A stretch of DNA of 64,000 nt, taken from assembly GCA_016946835.1 (NCBI GenBank), contig JACVTC010000100.1, positions 405,001 to 469,000 of the forward strand, in the 5' to 3' direction. Position 1 is the stretch's first letter; every line of letters starts with the position of its first letter. Shown piece by piece: positions 22,055 through 41,055 of the stretch. The position numbers and the translations under genes are program-made. This DNA is from Neocallimastix lanati (nom. inval.). Taxonomy: Eukaryota > Neocallimastigomycota > Neocallimastigomycetes > Neocallimastigales > Neocallimastigaceae. Below the pieces are notes generated by a model. That model saw only the letters and a program-made list of their open reading frames with translations, ran no database searches and was not told where the DNA came from.

Positions 22055-22984
22055 ATGGCTGATGATAAAATGGAAGTTGATCAAACAAAGATTAAAGAGA
22101 ATGAATCAAAAAATAAAGAAGTAACTGAAACTGATAAAACAAAAGAAAAATCATCAAAAAAAGAATCAGAACCTGAAAAGTCAGTAAAATCAGAAAAATC
22201 AGAAAAATCAGAAAAATCAGATAAAGAAAAAAAGGAATCTTCTGGTTCTCAAGATACTAAAAAGAAGGAAAAGGATAAAACTGAGGATAAGACAAAAGAT
22301 ACAGATAAAAAGTTAGAGGATAATAAGTCAGCAAAGGATAAATCAGAAACAAAAGATAAATCAAGTATTGATCGTGAAAAGGTTTGTCCATTTTTATTAC
22401 GTGTTTTTTGTAAGAGAGGTAGTCATCACAGAATAGAAGACTTCACTATTAATCGTCAACCGGTAGAAGATGAAATACAAATTTATACTTGGAAAGATGC
22501 TTCTTTACGTGAATTAGCTTCCTTATTAGCTGAAGTTGATCCAAAATATGCAAAGCATGGTACATCAATATCTTTTAAATCGGTCTATTTAGATAATATA
22601 AGAGCAAGATATAATTCTAAAGATCTTGGTGTTGTCAATCTATCAAAACCAGCTAAAACAGATGACACCACTCTCGATGAAAATAAATTTATTATTGGTG
22701 ATTTTATTGATGTTGCTATTCAGACTTATGCTGATCTTCGTCGTAAATATTCATATGATCGTCAAGATAGTTTTAGTAGTGGTAATAATATTAATAGTCG
22801 ATTAGGTAGCAGTCGAGAATTAGGTCGTTTTAGCGGTGGTAGAGGTAACCTTCGTTCTATTGGTGCCAGTTATGATCGTAAAAGAAAGGATAAAATTGGA
22901 GAAAGACATGATCGTTTTTCATCAAGAACAATGAGGGATGAAGGTAGAAGAGGCTCTTATCGTATTGATAGAATTTCACGGTAA
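22055..22984 (+). CDS. SAP18: SAP18, Sin3-associated / exon-junction (ASAP) complex subunit
   Basis: 309 aa, single exon. Residues about 109-226 match the SAP18 ubiquitin-like fold: VCPFLLRVFCKRGSHH, IQIYTWKDASLRELASLL, HGTSISFKSVY and FIIGDFIDVAIQ. The family links Sin3-histone deacetylase repressor complexes and the ASAP/PSAP splicing-associated complexes (with RNPS1 and Acinus/Pinin); it works in the nucleus. The N-terminal 108 residues are almost only Lys, Glu, Ser and Asp, with short SEK repeats. The C-terminal 80 residues are Arg/Ser/Gly-rich (SRELGRFSGGRGN, ERHDRFSSRTMRDEGRRG). Human SAP18 has only about 150 residues, so both extensions are additions. The start codon is the first ATG after the AT-rich leader. 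Confidence 0.9.
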   Translation: MADDKMEVDQTKIKENESKNKEVTETDKTKEKSSKKESEPEKSVKSEKSEKSEKSDKEKKESSGSQDTKKKEKDKTEDKTKDTDKKLEDNKSAKDKSETKDKSSIDREKVCPFLLRVFCKRGSHHRIEDFTINRQPVEDEIQIYTWKDASLRELASLLAEVDPKYAKHGTSISFKSVYLDNIRARYNSKDLGVVNLSKPAKTDDTTLDENKFIIGDFIDVAIQTYADLRRKYSYDRQDSFSSGNNINSRLGSSRELGRFSGGRGNLRSIGASYDRKRKDKIGERHDRFSSRTMRDEGRRGSYRIDRISR

Positions 22985-23065
22985 AAATTTAATTTGAAAG
23001 TTATTATAATTAATAAATTAATAAATGAATGAATTATTTTATAATGTAAAATAATAATAATGTAA

Positions 23066-23128
<63 letters not shown>

Positions 23129-23729
23129 TTTTTATTAATTTTTTATTTTTATTTTTTTATTATTATATCGTTAATTTTAATTTTATTAAATTAATTATCT
23201 ATATTATTTTTCCAATTAATATTATAACAAATGATGAACATAAATTAACAAAACAAAACAAAACAAAAAAAAACAAAAAAAAACAAAAAAAAAAACAAAA
23301 AAAAAAAATAATCATAATTATATATTTATATATATAAATATATTATTTGTAAATCAATATAATTTAATATTAATGAAACTGTTAAACCCATTATTAATTA
23401 CATAAAATATTTAAATAAATATCTTCCCAAACAACATTATAATAATAATAATAATTAATAATAGTAATTAATTTTAAAGTAATATTATAATGAAAAATTA
23501 AGAAAAACCACATACATACAAAAGCACTCACACACACACAAAAAAAAAAAAAAGAAAAAAAAAATAAATGAATCATCGATTTAAATATATATATATATTT
23601 TTATAATTTTTTTTTTCTATTTTTACTATTTTTATTTTTTTTATTAAATTAATCTTTCAGTTTGTGTATATATATATTTCAATTTTTTTTTTTTTTTTTA
23701 TAATATTATCATTATTATTATTTATTGAT

Positions 23730-23781
<52 letters not shown>

Positions 23782-24990
23782 AAAAAATAAAATAATAATA
23801 AAAAATAAAATAAAATAAAATAAAATAAAATTTAATAATGTTACAAATTATTTTAAAAAGATTAATTAAATTTAATATTAAAATTTATTTTTATATATAT
23901 AATTTTTCTTCTTTTTCTTTCTTTTTTTCTTGTGTTAATTTAATTTTTAATTAATAAAATTTATAAACACAGCAAAATAGATAAATATATTAATAAAAGA
24001 AAAGAAAAGAAGAAAAACTAAAAATAATAGAAGAATATATAAAGAAGAGATAATTATTTTATTTTTGTTACACAATTAACAATTATTCATTTAAATTGAC
24101 AATTTTGAGATTTTTTTTTTTTTTACATTTAAACAGAATATGTTTTTTTATTTTTTTTTTTTCATAGCCGCAATTAATATGTATGTTATACATATTAATT
24201 TTAAAATAATTAAATTTAATATCAAGATTTATTTGTTTTTATATATTTATAATATTTCTTCGTTTTATTTCTTTTTTTCTTATGTCAATCTCAATAAGAT
24301 TTATAACAATCACAAAAAAAAAAAAAATATATATATATATATATAAAAAGAAAAGAAAAAGAAAAAAATCAGGAAAGAATATAAAATGAATAGATAATTA
24401 TTATATCTTTGTTACACAATTTCAATTATTCATTTAAAACTACAATTCAAAATTTATCTTTTCTTTTTTATACATTAAAATAGATTATTATAATCCATTT
24501 GAAACCATATTCTATATCTATTCTTTTCATAATCTTACAAATCTAAAATATTTCATTAGTTTAAATAAAAAAATTTAAATTTTTATTTGGAAACGCTTTT
24601 TAAAATATATTTTCCCTTAATATCTGAAATAATATTTAAATTTTATACATAAAATATAATATTTAAATATTATTTCTTTTATTAACAACGTTATTTGTAC
24701 ATATTAATGATAAAAAAATAAAATGTTTATACTACTAAAATAATATAAATTTTCTTAAAGATTTATAAAATTCTTTTTTCGACAATTCATTATAAACTTA
24801 AAAACTTTTTTTTTTTAATTTTTTTATAAACTTAAAATATTATGTTTTACACTTCCTCGATACTAATTTTTTTTTAAAAAATGCTTTTCGTCTATTGAAA
24901 CTGTAATGAATTTAAACTCTTAAAAATTTATATAATTTTTGATTCTTTATTAATTTAACATAATAAATAATACATTATTTATTTATATGC
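22985..24990. other. Intergenic region between converging SAP18 and RPS10 genes
   Basis: No gene seen. It holds (AAT)n at 23070-23125, (AT)n at 23731-23775, and a tandem duplication: 23854-24110 is repeated with drift at 24195-24450 (blocks TTAAATTTAATATYAA, CTTCTTTTTCTTTCTTTTTT or its variant, and TTGTTACACAATT followed by ATTATTCATTTAAA). Both genes end into this stretch, so their polyadenylation sites should lie here. Confidence 0.6.
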
Positions 24991-25567
24991 TTATTGTTGG
25001 TTTTGAGCACGACCACGACCAGCTCCACCACGCTATTTTTATTAAATAATAATTTATATTATACATTTAAAAATATAATTAAAATGATTTAATTTTTAAT
25101 TTTCAAATATATATATTTTTTAAAATACTAATTTTTCTTTTTATTTATTTTATAATACTTACGAAGCTTGGTTGGAAGTTACCACTTGCACCTTCCTTGT
25201 CACGTCTACGGTATTCATCACGTTGACCACGATTTTCACCATCACGACGATCGCCTCTGAAGTTACCTCTTGGAATACTTTTTTGGGTCTTAATGTGAGT
25301 CTTTGGGACGATTTCTTGTGGGAGGTGAAGGTATTCACGAAGATATTCAATACCTTTGTCGGTAAGGAAGTAGTAGTAATATAACCAAGAGAATTGAACC
25401 TTAACATATTCACGGGAAGCAAGAGATTGAAGAGCCTTTATGACGTAAAGGTTAGAAACATCAATATCTTGGTGCTTTGGAGCATTGAAATCCTTCTTGG
25501 CAACCATAACACCTTCTTGGAAAAGGTGTTGGTAAATAGTCTTCCTGTCTTTAGTTGGAATAAGCAT
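24991..25567 (-). CDS. RPS10: Ribosomal protein eS10 (RPS10), 40S subunit
   Basis: Coding exons 25163-25567 and 24991-25032 on the minus strand join to 148 aa. The intron starts GTAAGT and ends TAG. The S10/plectin winged-helix domain covers residues 1-95: [58 protein letters not shown] and LHLPQEIVP. The basic Gly-rich tail ([17 protein letters not shown]) ends [13 protein letters not shown], encoded by the small last exon. eS10 sits on the head of the 40S subunit near the mRNA entry. Codons are C-richer than neighbours, as expected for a highly expressed gene. A TAG acceptor 8 bases before the start codon suggests a 5' leader intron (see 25576-26328). Confidence 0.95.
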
Positions 25568-25575
25568 GTTGTCTA

Positions 25576-26328
25576 CTATAATTAAAATACATTCATGTAT
25601 AATATAATAAATACATTTACATTTTAATATAATTATTCAATAGGACATAGTGTGATTAATTCATCCATTAAACAAAAAATAAAACAATCATAATAAAATT
25701 AAAGAACTCAAATAATAATTTCACTTTAGATATGAAAATATTACTTAAATACATTATATAAAAAACACATTTTATTAAAATTTTCAAAAAATTATTAACA
25801 AAACTCAAATTGACAAATCATTCATATTTAACATAGATATACCTTAAGGTGCAATAAATTTTTAAAAGAGAGAACAATTAATGAAGGCTGTATAGAAAAT
25901 CATTTTAATGATTGTCAAAAATTCTGAAGAATTGATTGGAAAATAAATGAAATATGATTGGTTCAAATAATAGTCTTTCTTTCATTAATATTTATATATG
26001 TGGATAATATTATATATTAATGGAGAAAATTTTAATTTTATATTATAATAAATACTAGAAATTTCTTGATAGAAATTAAGAAATAAATTATAAAGAAATT
26101 TTGAAAATTCTAATTCAAAATTTAAAATTATAAAATTAAAATGTCATTTTGAGTTTAGGAAACAACAAAAAATCAACAAATATAGCGTACGTATTTTTGG
26201 GGCAAAATTGACTTAGAAGACAAAATGAAATACACTGGTTCAAAAAGGGTTTGATTGGAAGATGATAATAAAAAGATTAAATCTTATAGTATAGTAGTTT
26301 ATTTTTGGTTATTTAAGTTGCTACTTAC
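25576..26328 (-). other. Candidate leader (5' UTR) intron of RPS10
   Basis: On the minus strand a strong donor AAG|GTAAGT lies at 26328 and an acceptor TATAG ends at 25576, 8 bases upstream of the RPS10 start codon. A 5' leader intron of about 750 bases is common in ribosomal protein genes. Only splice signals support it. The stretch at 26150-26270 is less AT-rich than usual. Confidence 0.4.
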
Positions 26329-27433
26329 CTTACATGATATTATGTGTAAATATACTGAACTCTTTAAGTAATAATATGATATTCATTCATTCAAAATTAT
26401 CAATCGTGGATGTAGATGAGGAAAAGGAGTTAATATTATTAGAAATACCAGCCAATTGAGAAACTTTCAAATTTTGACAATATAAAATGGATCGACCATC
26501 GGATGTTTTTTTGTGAGAGATACAAATAAGAATAGGAAATCTCCTAGTGGAAATTATGAAATTATTCTATTTTAAAATTTGTCCATAGCCTTCTTTAAAA
26601 CTAAAGACAAAAGAGAATGAACGGGGAATCGTCGTAAGGAAGAAAAAAATTAGACGATGAGGAGGACCTAAGACCTTAGAAATCATATAGAAGGGGCATT
26701 AGTAGTTAAGTTTCCATGTACCTTTTATTATCTTTGCATTTTTTTAAAGTTTTTTTCGTTCTGAAATAAATGGGGTCTTTCAGAAATTTGTTCCCATTTT
26801 AGTTCTTTCCAGCGATCGATACTCGACTTGATTGTTGCTGTCCTAGCGTAAATTCTGTAAAATAAAAAAAGTGTATCATATTCTCAATTATTAAAATATA
26901 TAATAATTTAAGGATATATATTATGAATAAAAATTTAAAGAAATATTTTTATATTTTTGTAATAATATATACACTAACTAGAATTATGACTATAAATATT
27001 AAATTTATTAAAAATGTAAATTTATTTATTATATATAAATATTTATTTAATTTATGTTGAATAGAAAAGAAAATCTAAAAACATTAATAAAAAACTAAAT
27101 TGTATAATCAAAGTTTAATATAAAATAGTATATTAAAAAAAATATTATTTTTTATAAAAAATGAAAATAAATTAAATATATATATATATATATTTTGAAA
27201 TATAAAAAATGGATTTAAATAATAAATATGTATTTTAACAGTTTTATTGAAAGTATATATTTATATATATATCTATATACTTTTTAATAATATCTATTTG
27301 ATTTTGATTATTATTACCATTATTACTCTTTTTATCTTTTTATATGATAATAATTTTTAAATTTTTAAATATTAAATAAATTATTTAAAAAATATTATTA
27401 AAAATTCAATATGGGGTTGGGGATAATATTTTA
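26329..27433. other. Region with a less AT-rich block of unclear coding remains
   Basis: Between about 26370 and 26870 base composition is markedly less AT-rich than the surroundings and both strands have stretches free of stops. On the minus strand about 26740-26865 reads IYARTATIKSSIDRWKELKW and further; about 26390-26570 has another open stretch. No start, domain or continuous frame is visible. From 26880 on it returns to ordinary AT-rich DNA up to the UTP12 stop. Confidence 0.35.
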
Positions 27434-33017
<5,584 letters not shown>

Positions 33018-33083
33018 TATTAATTATATATATTATTATTTGTATTTCTATTACTCAAATTAATTATTTCAAATTAAAAAAAT

Positions 33084-33153
<70 letters not shown>

Positions 33154-33656
33154 TATGATATAAAAATTTTATATAAATATTCTATTTTTTTAATATTTTT
33201 AATTAAATAAATAACATATATTTTAATTTTAAATTATTAAAAACCTTTTTTTAAAAAAAAAAAAATAGTTTTCTTTTTTACCAAAATATTAAATCTTTGA
33301 AATGATTGGCTATAAAAAAAGTTTTAAGAAATTTTTTTAAAAATCTTTTATGATTAAAAAAAAAAAAAAAATTAAATATATATACATATTTATTGATAAT
33401 TTAATAATTATTATAATAAAACATTAAATAACTATCGATTTTCTATTTCAAATTAAATAATTAAATAGTGATTATATTTTGAACTTCTATACTTAGTTGC
33501 TATATATATATACAAATTATATAAAATTAGATAGTTATTGATTGACATCCAAGATATAGTTTATTGTATTATTTATAATTAATTTCTTTTTATATTAAAT
33601 AGATATTAACAATAACTTTGCAGATTCATTATCAATATCAAAGTATTTTTCATAAT

Positions 33657-33705
<49 letters not shown>

Positions 33706-33940
33706 ATATTATTACTAAAAATATAAAATATTAAAAATTTATCATAGATCAACTTATTGAAATATATTATTCATTTATATATCATTTTTAATGCCAAAGA
33801 GTCTGACATTCAAATGTTCGAAAAAAAAAAAATATATATATATATATAATAATAATATTATTATTTTCAAGTACTAATAAAAGATTTATTTTATGAATTG
33901 ATAATTTTAGTTTCAAGTATTTTAGTGTCAATTAAATCTT
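33018..33940. other. AT-rich upstream region of UTP12
   Basis: No gene. It includes A runs, (AT)n at 33112-33144 and about 42 T at 33660-33701. The UTP12 promoter should be near 33020-33120. Confidence 0.5.
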
Positions 33941-33949
33941 CTAATGAAA

Positions 33950-34335
33950 ATTTTTATAAAGATGGTACGTCAAATGAAAATTGTACATCAGAGTAATAAT
34001 ATTTATTGTCACAAGCAAAAGTACCTTAAATGTTACCACCAAAAGACCAGTAAATTTTTTGAAATTTCTATTATTCTTTCTTTAGATAGACGTTTGGTTT
34101 TGTCCTTAACCATACTTTTAGGAAGACATCTTCCATATGTACCATCATATACTAAATCTTGGTCTTTATTATTACAATATTTATAGTTCATAGTTTTTAC
34201 ATAACTAAAACAATTTCCATTAAAAATTCATAATATTAATTTAAATTACCATAAATTTTATTCCAATAATCTTCATATAATTTATCCTTATCATATTTGG
34301 ATATTTTTCCATCCAAACATGAGGTGCCATCTGAA
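33950..34335 (-). pseudogene. Coding relic of unknown family, minus strand
   Basis: Two stretches read like protein on the minus strand. About 34334-34245 encodes GTSCLDGKISKYDKDKLYED followed by YWNKIYGNLN and a stop. About 34190-34060 encodes YKYCNNKDQDLVYDG and TYGRCLPKSMVKDKTKRLS before stops. The frame is broken further down. Spaced Cys and the CxDG style suggest a fragment of a secreted repeat protein, but no family was recognised and no start was found. Confidence 0.35.
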
Positions 34336-35077
<742 letters not shown>

Positions 35078-35374
35078 AGGGCACTAGGAAAGAACGGGAC
35101 AAAGACATAGTGAATTCTTCCCCATCTTTGAAAATCGAAGACCTTTCTATCTTTACGGTGTGGCTTTGCCAGAAGGCCTGGTTGTTGAGGGAGATATAGA
35201 GACCGTTATTTATGAAAGCTAGTTCTCGACTGGTTCACGTAAGGAGGGTCCACATTTGTTCTTGAATCTTACACCACACTGTGCTAGAAAAGTACGAAGT
35301 GTTGAAACCGCCGACAAATGCCATCGTCGGAACGGCAGCCAAAGCCAGAAAACAGAAAACTATTATTTAATTAT
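35078..35374. pseudogene. GC-rich island with broken reading frames, origin unknown
   Basis: Roughly 290 bases near 50% GC in DNA that is otherwise about 85% AT, with sharp edges. On the plus strand, frame starting 35088 is open to 35374 except one TAG at 35220; it includes RRPFYLYGVALPEGLVVEGD and KEGPHLFLNLTPHCARKV. On the minus strand one frame is open with a single TGA (pieces TMAFVGGFNTSYFSS and INNGLYISLNNQAFWQS). The plus frame looks more protein-like by residue mix. No start, intron borders or known domain were found. It could be a fragment of a foreign or strongly codon-biased gene, or a structured RNA. Confidence 0.4.
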
Positions 35375-35382
35375 TTAATTAG

Positions 35383-35413
<31 letters not shown>

Positions 35414-36062
35414 ATAAAGTATTTTTATAAAAAATTATCTAATGTTTAAAAAATTAAAATACTTATTTAATTATTTGTTATTTATATTAAATTATTTTAT
35501 TATTTTTTATATATTTAATCAGTTTATTTAATTATAAAAGTATTTTTAAGAATATATTTTATTTTTTAATATATAGAAAGTTAAATAAATATTTAATATT
35601 ATTTTTAAATATTATTCATAAAAAAATTTTTTTTTTTTTTTTTAATTACAAAATGTTTTTTAAGAAAAATTTTTTTTTTTTAATTACAAAATGTTTTTTA
35701 AGAAAATATTTTATTTTTTATATACTAAAAAATAAAATATTCATAAAATTTTTTATTATATATATTTAATTATTTATATTTATTATTTAAATTTAATTAT
35801 TTATTATAAATTAATATTTAATATTCAGTCTTTTTTTGTTACAAAGTAATTAAGAAAATATTTATAACATTTTATTGTTTAAACAGTAACATAGTTTTAT
35901 TTATTTCTAAACCTTATTATAATTTATTTATTTATCTATTTAACTCCCCCCTTAAAATTATGATGAGTTGACATTTTTAATGTGTGAAACGAAATTTTCC
36001 AAATTATAATAAAACTTCAACAAATCTTAAATGAAAAAGGGAAACCAACTTAACAATATCAA

Positions 36063-36670
36063 TTATATAGATAAAAATGGAAAAACAACACTTTCTATTA
36101 CATAAGAATTAGAAAACGAAGAAAAAATGATTTTTTTTAATGAAGAATAGTGCCAAAGTTGAGATAGTAAAAGCGAATATATCAAAGAAAATATGGAGGA
36201 AGTTCGAAAGACTACCTCAAAAAATTCAAAATCTATAGCTGCCATTTATTACACTTTATTCGAGAAAGATATATTTGAAAAAAGGATAATTATGTTAATA
36301 TAAATGAAAAAAAATAATATTAAAACGTCATAATGGAAACATACAATGTAGAGTATTGGCATATGTGGCAAGTCAGAATCTAAAAGAAATAATTAATTAA
36401 AACAACCAGGATATTGGTAATTCAAAAAACAAAAAAGGAAAACTATTTTGTATTCTAAGTTGGAGACTATAAGAGATATTTTAAAAAGTAAAATTAAAAC
36501 AACTCACCGTTCTGTACATTTTATTGAGGATGATGATGGCATTCCAAAAATAAAAATTTCAACATCAAAAGAAGGTTTATTAGATATTTGAGAAGTATCC
36601 CAAAATGAATTTGAAAAAGACCAGTAACCCTCTCAGTTTAGGCTGAAAAATTACACAAGGATACTTACTT
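36063..36670 (+). pseudogene. Coding relic of unknown family, plus strand
   Basis: Pieces in changing frames with stops between them: KENMEEVRKTTSKNSKSIAA (about 36190-36240), CRVLAYVASQNLKEI (about 36350-36393), and ETIRDILKSKIKTTHRSVHF followed by IPKIKISTSKEGLLDI (about 36467-36590). The amino-acid usage is protein-like, but no domain is visible. Probably an old transposon or gene remnant. Confidence 0.3.
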
Positions 36671-38910
36671 ATGAATATAAAATATAGAATAAGAGCTTAT
36701 ATGTGATAATTCAATAATGATGCGTTCGTCTACATACTTTTCTGCATAAAGTGTTTTAAACCCTAACCCTTATTGAAAATTATATTTCAATATAATAATT
36801 ATAATAATAATATTAATAAAAATTTTAAACATTCATTTAATATTTCAATATAATAATTATGATAATTATAATAAATTTAGTAATAATAATAATAATAATA
36901 ATGGTTACAATAATATAAAATTTTATCATTCATTTAATATTTTTCATAATAATTATAATTATAATAATTATAATGATAGTTAAAATAACAAATAACCAAT
37001 AAAATATTATATTATCATAAATAATTATTATTATTACCATAATAATATAATAATTCTATAATAATTAATATAGGATTTTTTATTTATTAAAATAAAAATT
37101 TTTTTTTTTTATTATTATTATATTTCATAATTAAATAAATATAAAAATACAAATTATCTATAAAAATTTAAAGTCATATATAAGATTCTTTTTATTTGCT
37201 CAATTTTACCATATATTAAATTATATCAAATTAGATTTTAATATAATATAGAGATATTAAATAGATTAATGAATTTTTAACTTTTTTTTAATTTTAATAT
37301 AAGTAACTATTTATAAATTCTTATCATTTATTTATATTTTAATATATTTAATTTCATATATTAAATATATTGTACTAATTACACAAAAAAAAAAATGAAG
37401 CAACAACAAAAAAAAAAAATTATAATTAGATATTGTTAATATATTTGAATAGACGACAACCAAAAGTTTAAAAAAGGAAATCTGTAATAAATAATAGTTA
37501 AAAATAATTAATTATTAATAAATAATTATTATTTGAATTATTTATATTGTATAATTATTATTAAAAATAATTATTATTATTAAATGATAATTTATTTATT
37601 TTATATTTAATATTTAATATTTATTTATGCTTTATTATTATTATTATTATATATTATTTATTTATTAATTCATTCAAATTTATTTTAATTTTTATTCTTT
37701 TATTTTTTGTTCTTTATTTTTTAATTCCAAATTCCAAAAAATAAAATTATTAATTTTCTTTTTTATAGGAGACTATTATCTTGTTTAATTATAAAGATAA
37801 TATAAAAAAGAAAATTAAAAACAAACAAAAATAAAAACAAAAACAAAACCAAAAAACAAAACAAAACAAAGCAAAACAAAAAAAAGAAACAAACATTAAT
37901 AGAAAATAATAAAAATTAATTTATAATTTTTTTATTAAATATATAAACAAAGGTATAGTGTTATTATTAAAATTATTATTATTATTATTATTTTTTTTTT
38001 TTTTGTATTTTAATATAAAGTAAGATATATTGACAAAATAATTTTAAGGAATAAAATGATTATATATATATAAAAATATAAAGTAGCAAAGGAACAAGTT
38101 TTAAATAATATATTACAATAATAATTTTAATATATATATATAAAACAATATTTAATGCATTTAAAATATTAAAATATTTTTTTAAAAAAATGATGATATG
38201 AATATTTATTGAATTGAAATATTTTAAATTTCGCAACAATGAAAAAAAAAAAATAACAATATTACAAATTTCAAGTTTTATTTTTATAGTCATTTATATT
38301 TAATCTATACTATAATTTATTATTTTTAATATCAAACAATTATTTATTATCAAGTTCAAGATAGTAATAATATAAATAATAACTTAAAATAAAACTTTTA
38401 GAAATATATATATTTAATAAATGTTTCAATATTTTTGAATAAAATTTATTAATAAATAATTTAATAATCACCTACTTATAAAAATATATATATTATAACC
38501 AATGAATAATATTTATGTTATTCTTTTTTTTAAAATATCTATTTTAACCAACAAATAATATTCATATTATTCATTTTTTAAAGCTATATCAAATTGTTAT
38601 TGACTTATGTACATTTTATAATTATTTTAAATATATATATTTTTATAATTAAATATTTATTAACATTATAGTTTTTTAATTTTTTTTTTTTTATTATATA
38701 TTTTATAATATATTTTCTTTTATTATAAAAAAATATTAATAATAACTATAAAACAATTATTTGATTATGTTTTATTATACAATGATATTAATAATACAAA
38801 TATTAATAAAAATAAACAAACAAAAATAAAAATATTAATAAAAACAATAAATGAATGCACAAACAAAACGAAAAAAATAAAATAAAGTCAATTTGAAAAA
38901 TAACAAAAAA
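36671..38910. other. Gene-free AT-rich region before the cyclin gene
   Basis: No gene. A single AAACCCTAACCCTT sequence at 36766 recalls the telomere unit but is too short to interpret. (ATT) tracts and A-rich stretches with CAAAACAAA motifs (37800-37895) precede the cyclin gene. Confidence 0.5.
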
Positions 38911-39903
38911 ATGAATGGAATGAATGGGTATGCAGACACCCCAGATGTTTCTCAACTTACTTTATCAAGAACTACTACTCCTTCTTCAGAATTTGTAGTT
39001 TTTGTATCTAATATTATTCAAGGATTATGGCGTAATGTTGAAATTGGTGAAGTTCGTGAAAAGGTTTCTAAGAACGAACGTCAATCCTTCCAAACATATG
39101 TATATAGAGTCATGCGTAGGGCAAAGCTTAGTAATGCTGCTATTATTATTGCCTTAAATTATATTAATTTACTTTCTAAGAAGAGAGATAAAATGCCCAG
39201 TCTTAGAATAAGAACTGCAGAATGTATGGCTACAGAAGAAGCCAGAATTGTTGTAGTTTCTTTTATTTTAGCAAATAAGCATTTCTATGATCATGCCTAT
39301 CGTAACAAAACCTGGGCAAAAATGACAGGTATTGATAAGAATGTATTATATTATTGTGAAAAGGAAGCTCTTGCTGCCTTAAATTATGATTTAACTGTTT
39401 CACCAAAACAATATAGTGAATGGTTAAAGGCTTTGGAAGCCACGTAATTATTTAATAATAATATTATTATAAATATTATTATTAGTATTATTATATTTTA
39501 TTTTATACTAAATATTATTTTATTTATAAAATATTATATATTAACTAAAAAAAAATTTTTTTTAATATTTATTTGATATATATATATAATATTTATAATT
39601 TATATATATATATTTATATTGTTAATGTTATAAAAATAATCAAATTATTAATAATTTCATCAATAATCATAATAAAATTATATAAAATATTTAATTTCAA
39701 TAATTGTTATTATTATAATATATATTAGTTCTGAAGTCATTACTGAAGATATTGAATCTTTAAATGAAATTATTAGTAAACAATATAAGAAATCAAAGAA
39801 ACAACAACAACAAAATGTATATCCATCATTTAGTGAAGATAATGTTGCATCACATAAATTTGAAGCAAGGACATTACCAAGAAATTTTGAAGTTGCTAAC
39901 TAA
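38911..39903 (+). CDS. Pho85-type (Pcl/PHO80-like) cyclin, 2 exons
   Basis: Exons 38911-39443 and 39729-39903 join to 235 aa; the intron starts GTAATT and ends TAG. The first ATG is at 38911 (MNGMNGYADTPDV). Residues about 40-170 form a cyclin box: KVSKNERQSFQTYVYRVMRR, SNAAIIIALNYINLLSKK, RTAECMATEEARIVVVSFIL, NKTWAKMTGIDKNVLYYCE and EALAALNYDLTVSPKQYSEWL. The pattern fits fungal Pcl-type cyclins that bind Pho85/CDK5-like kinases and steer nutrient or polarity responses. The second exon adds a tail rich in Gln and Lys, ending RTLPRNFEVAN. Which Pcl subgroup is uncertain. Confidence 0.8.
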
Positions 39904-40234
39904 AATTAGAATCAATCAATCAAAAAAAAAAAAAAAAAAAAAAATAATAATAATAATATATATATATATATAAATAATAAAATATATAATAAAATATATA
40001 ACAAAATATAATAAATAGAAATATAAAAATAAAAATAAAAAATTAAAAAAAAAATAAAAAGTACATTATATACATAAATAATATATATAAATTTAAATAT
40101 ATTATTTTTGTTTATATATATTTTTTAGTATATATTATTTTTATTTTTTATTTTATTTTATTTTTTATTTTATTTTTATTTTATTTTTATATTATTTTTA
40201 TTTTTATTTTATTTTTATTTTTATTTTATTTTTA

Positions 40235-40265
<31 letters not shown>

Positions 40266-40563
40266 TTTATTTTTATTTTTATTTTTAAAAAGCAGCAATA
40301 AAAAAATGATAAATGTTAATAATATATATATATATATGTATAAAATCACATCAATATACATCATCAATTAGCAAAGAAAAAAAAAAAATTTTTTTTAATA
40401 CAATAATTTATTAAAAATGTATATTATTTATATCTTTAAATATTTCAAAACACTATATTAATTTTTTTTTTTTAAATCAAAATATTTAATTAAATATAAT
40501 TAATATTAAATATTATTATTATTTTTATTTTATAAAAATTAAATTAAAAATTAAAAATATACA

Positions 40564-40616
<53 letters not shown>

Positions 40617-41013
40617 ATATATATTATTATTTTATATTTTAATTTAAGAAAAAGATTAAAAAACTAATGACAATAACAATAAAAAAATTTATAATAAAAC
40701 ATAAGCAGGCAAACAAGCAAACAAGCAAAACAAACAACAACAACGAAGAATTAAACTGGAAATAAACTGGAAATAAACTGGAAATAAAATTAGATAGAAA
40801 AAGAGCACAAATATTAAAAAAAAAAATTTTTTTAACTATATAAGATTTTTACCATGAATTTTTTATTATTTTATTATAATTTTTTTGTTTTTTTATTTTC
40901 ACTGGAAATATCAATTAAATTGAACAATTATATATTTATATGTAATATAGTATTTAATATGAAAATTTAACATGAAATTATAGAAAATGAACCTTTTTCA
41001 AATAAATCAATAA

Positions 41014-41055
<42 letters not shown>

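Noticed and set aside
36763-36780. Telomere or chromosome end
   Set aside because: Only about two CCCTAA-like units, in the middle of the contig with genes on both sides.
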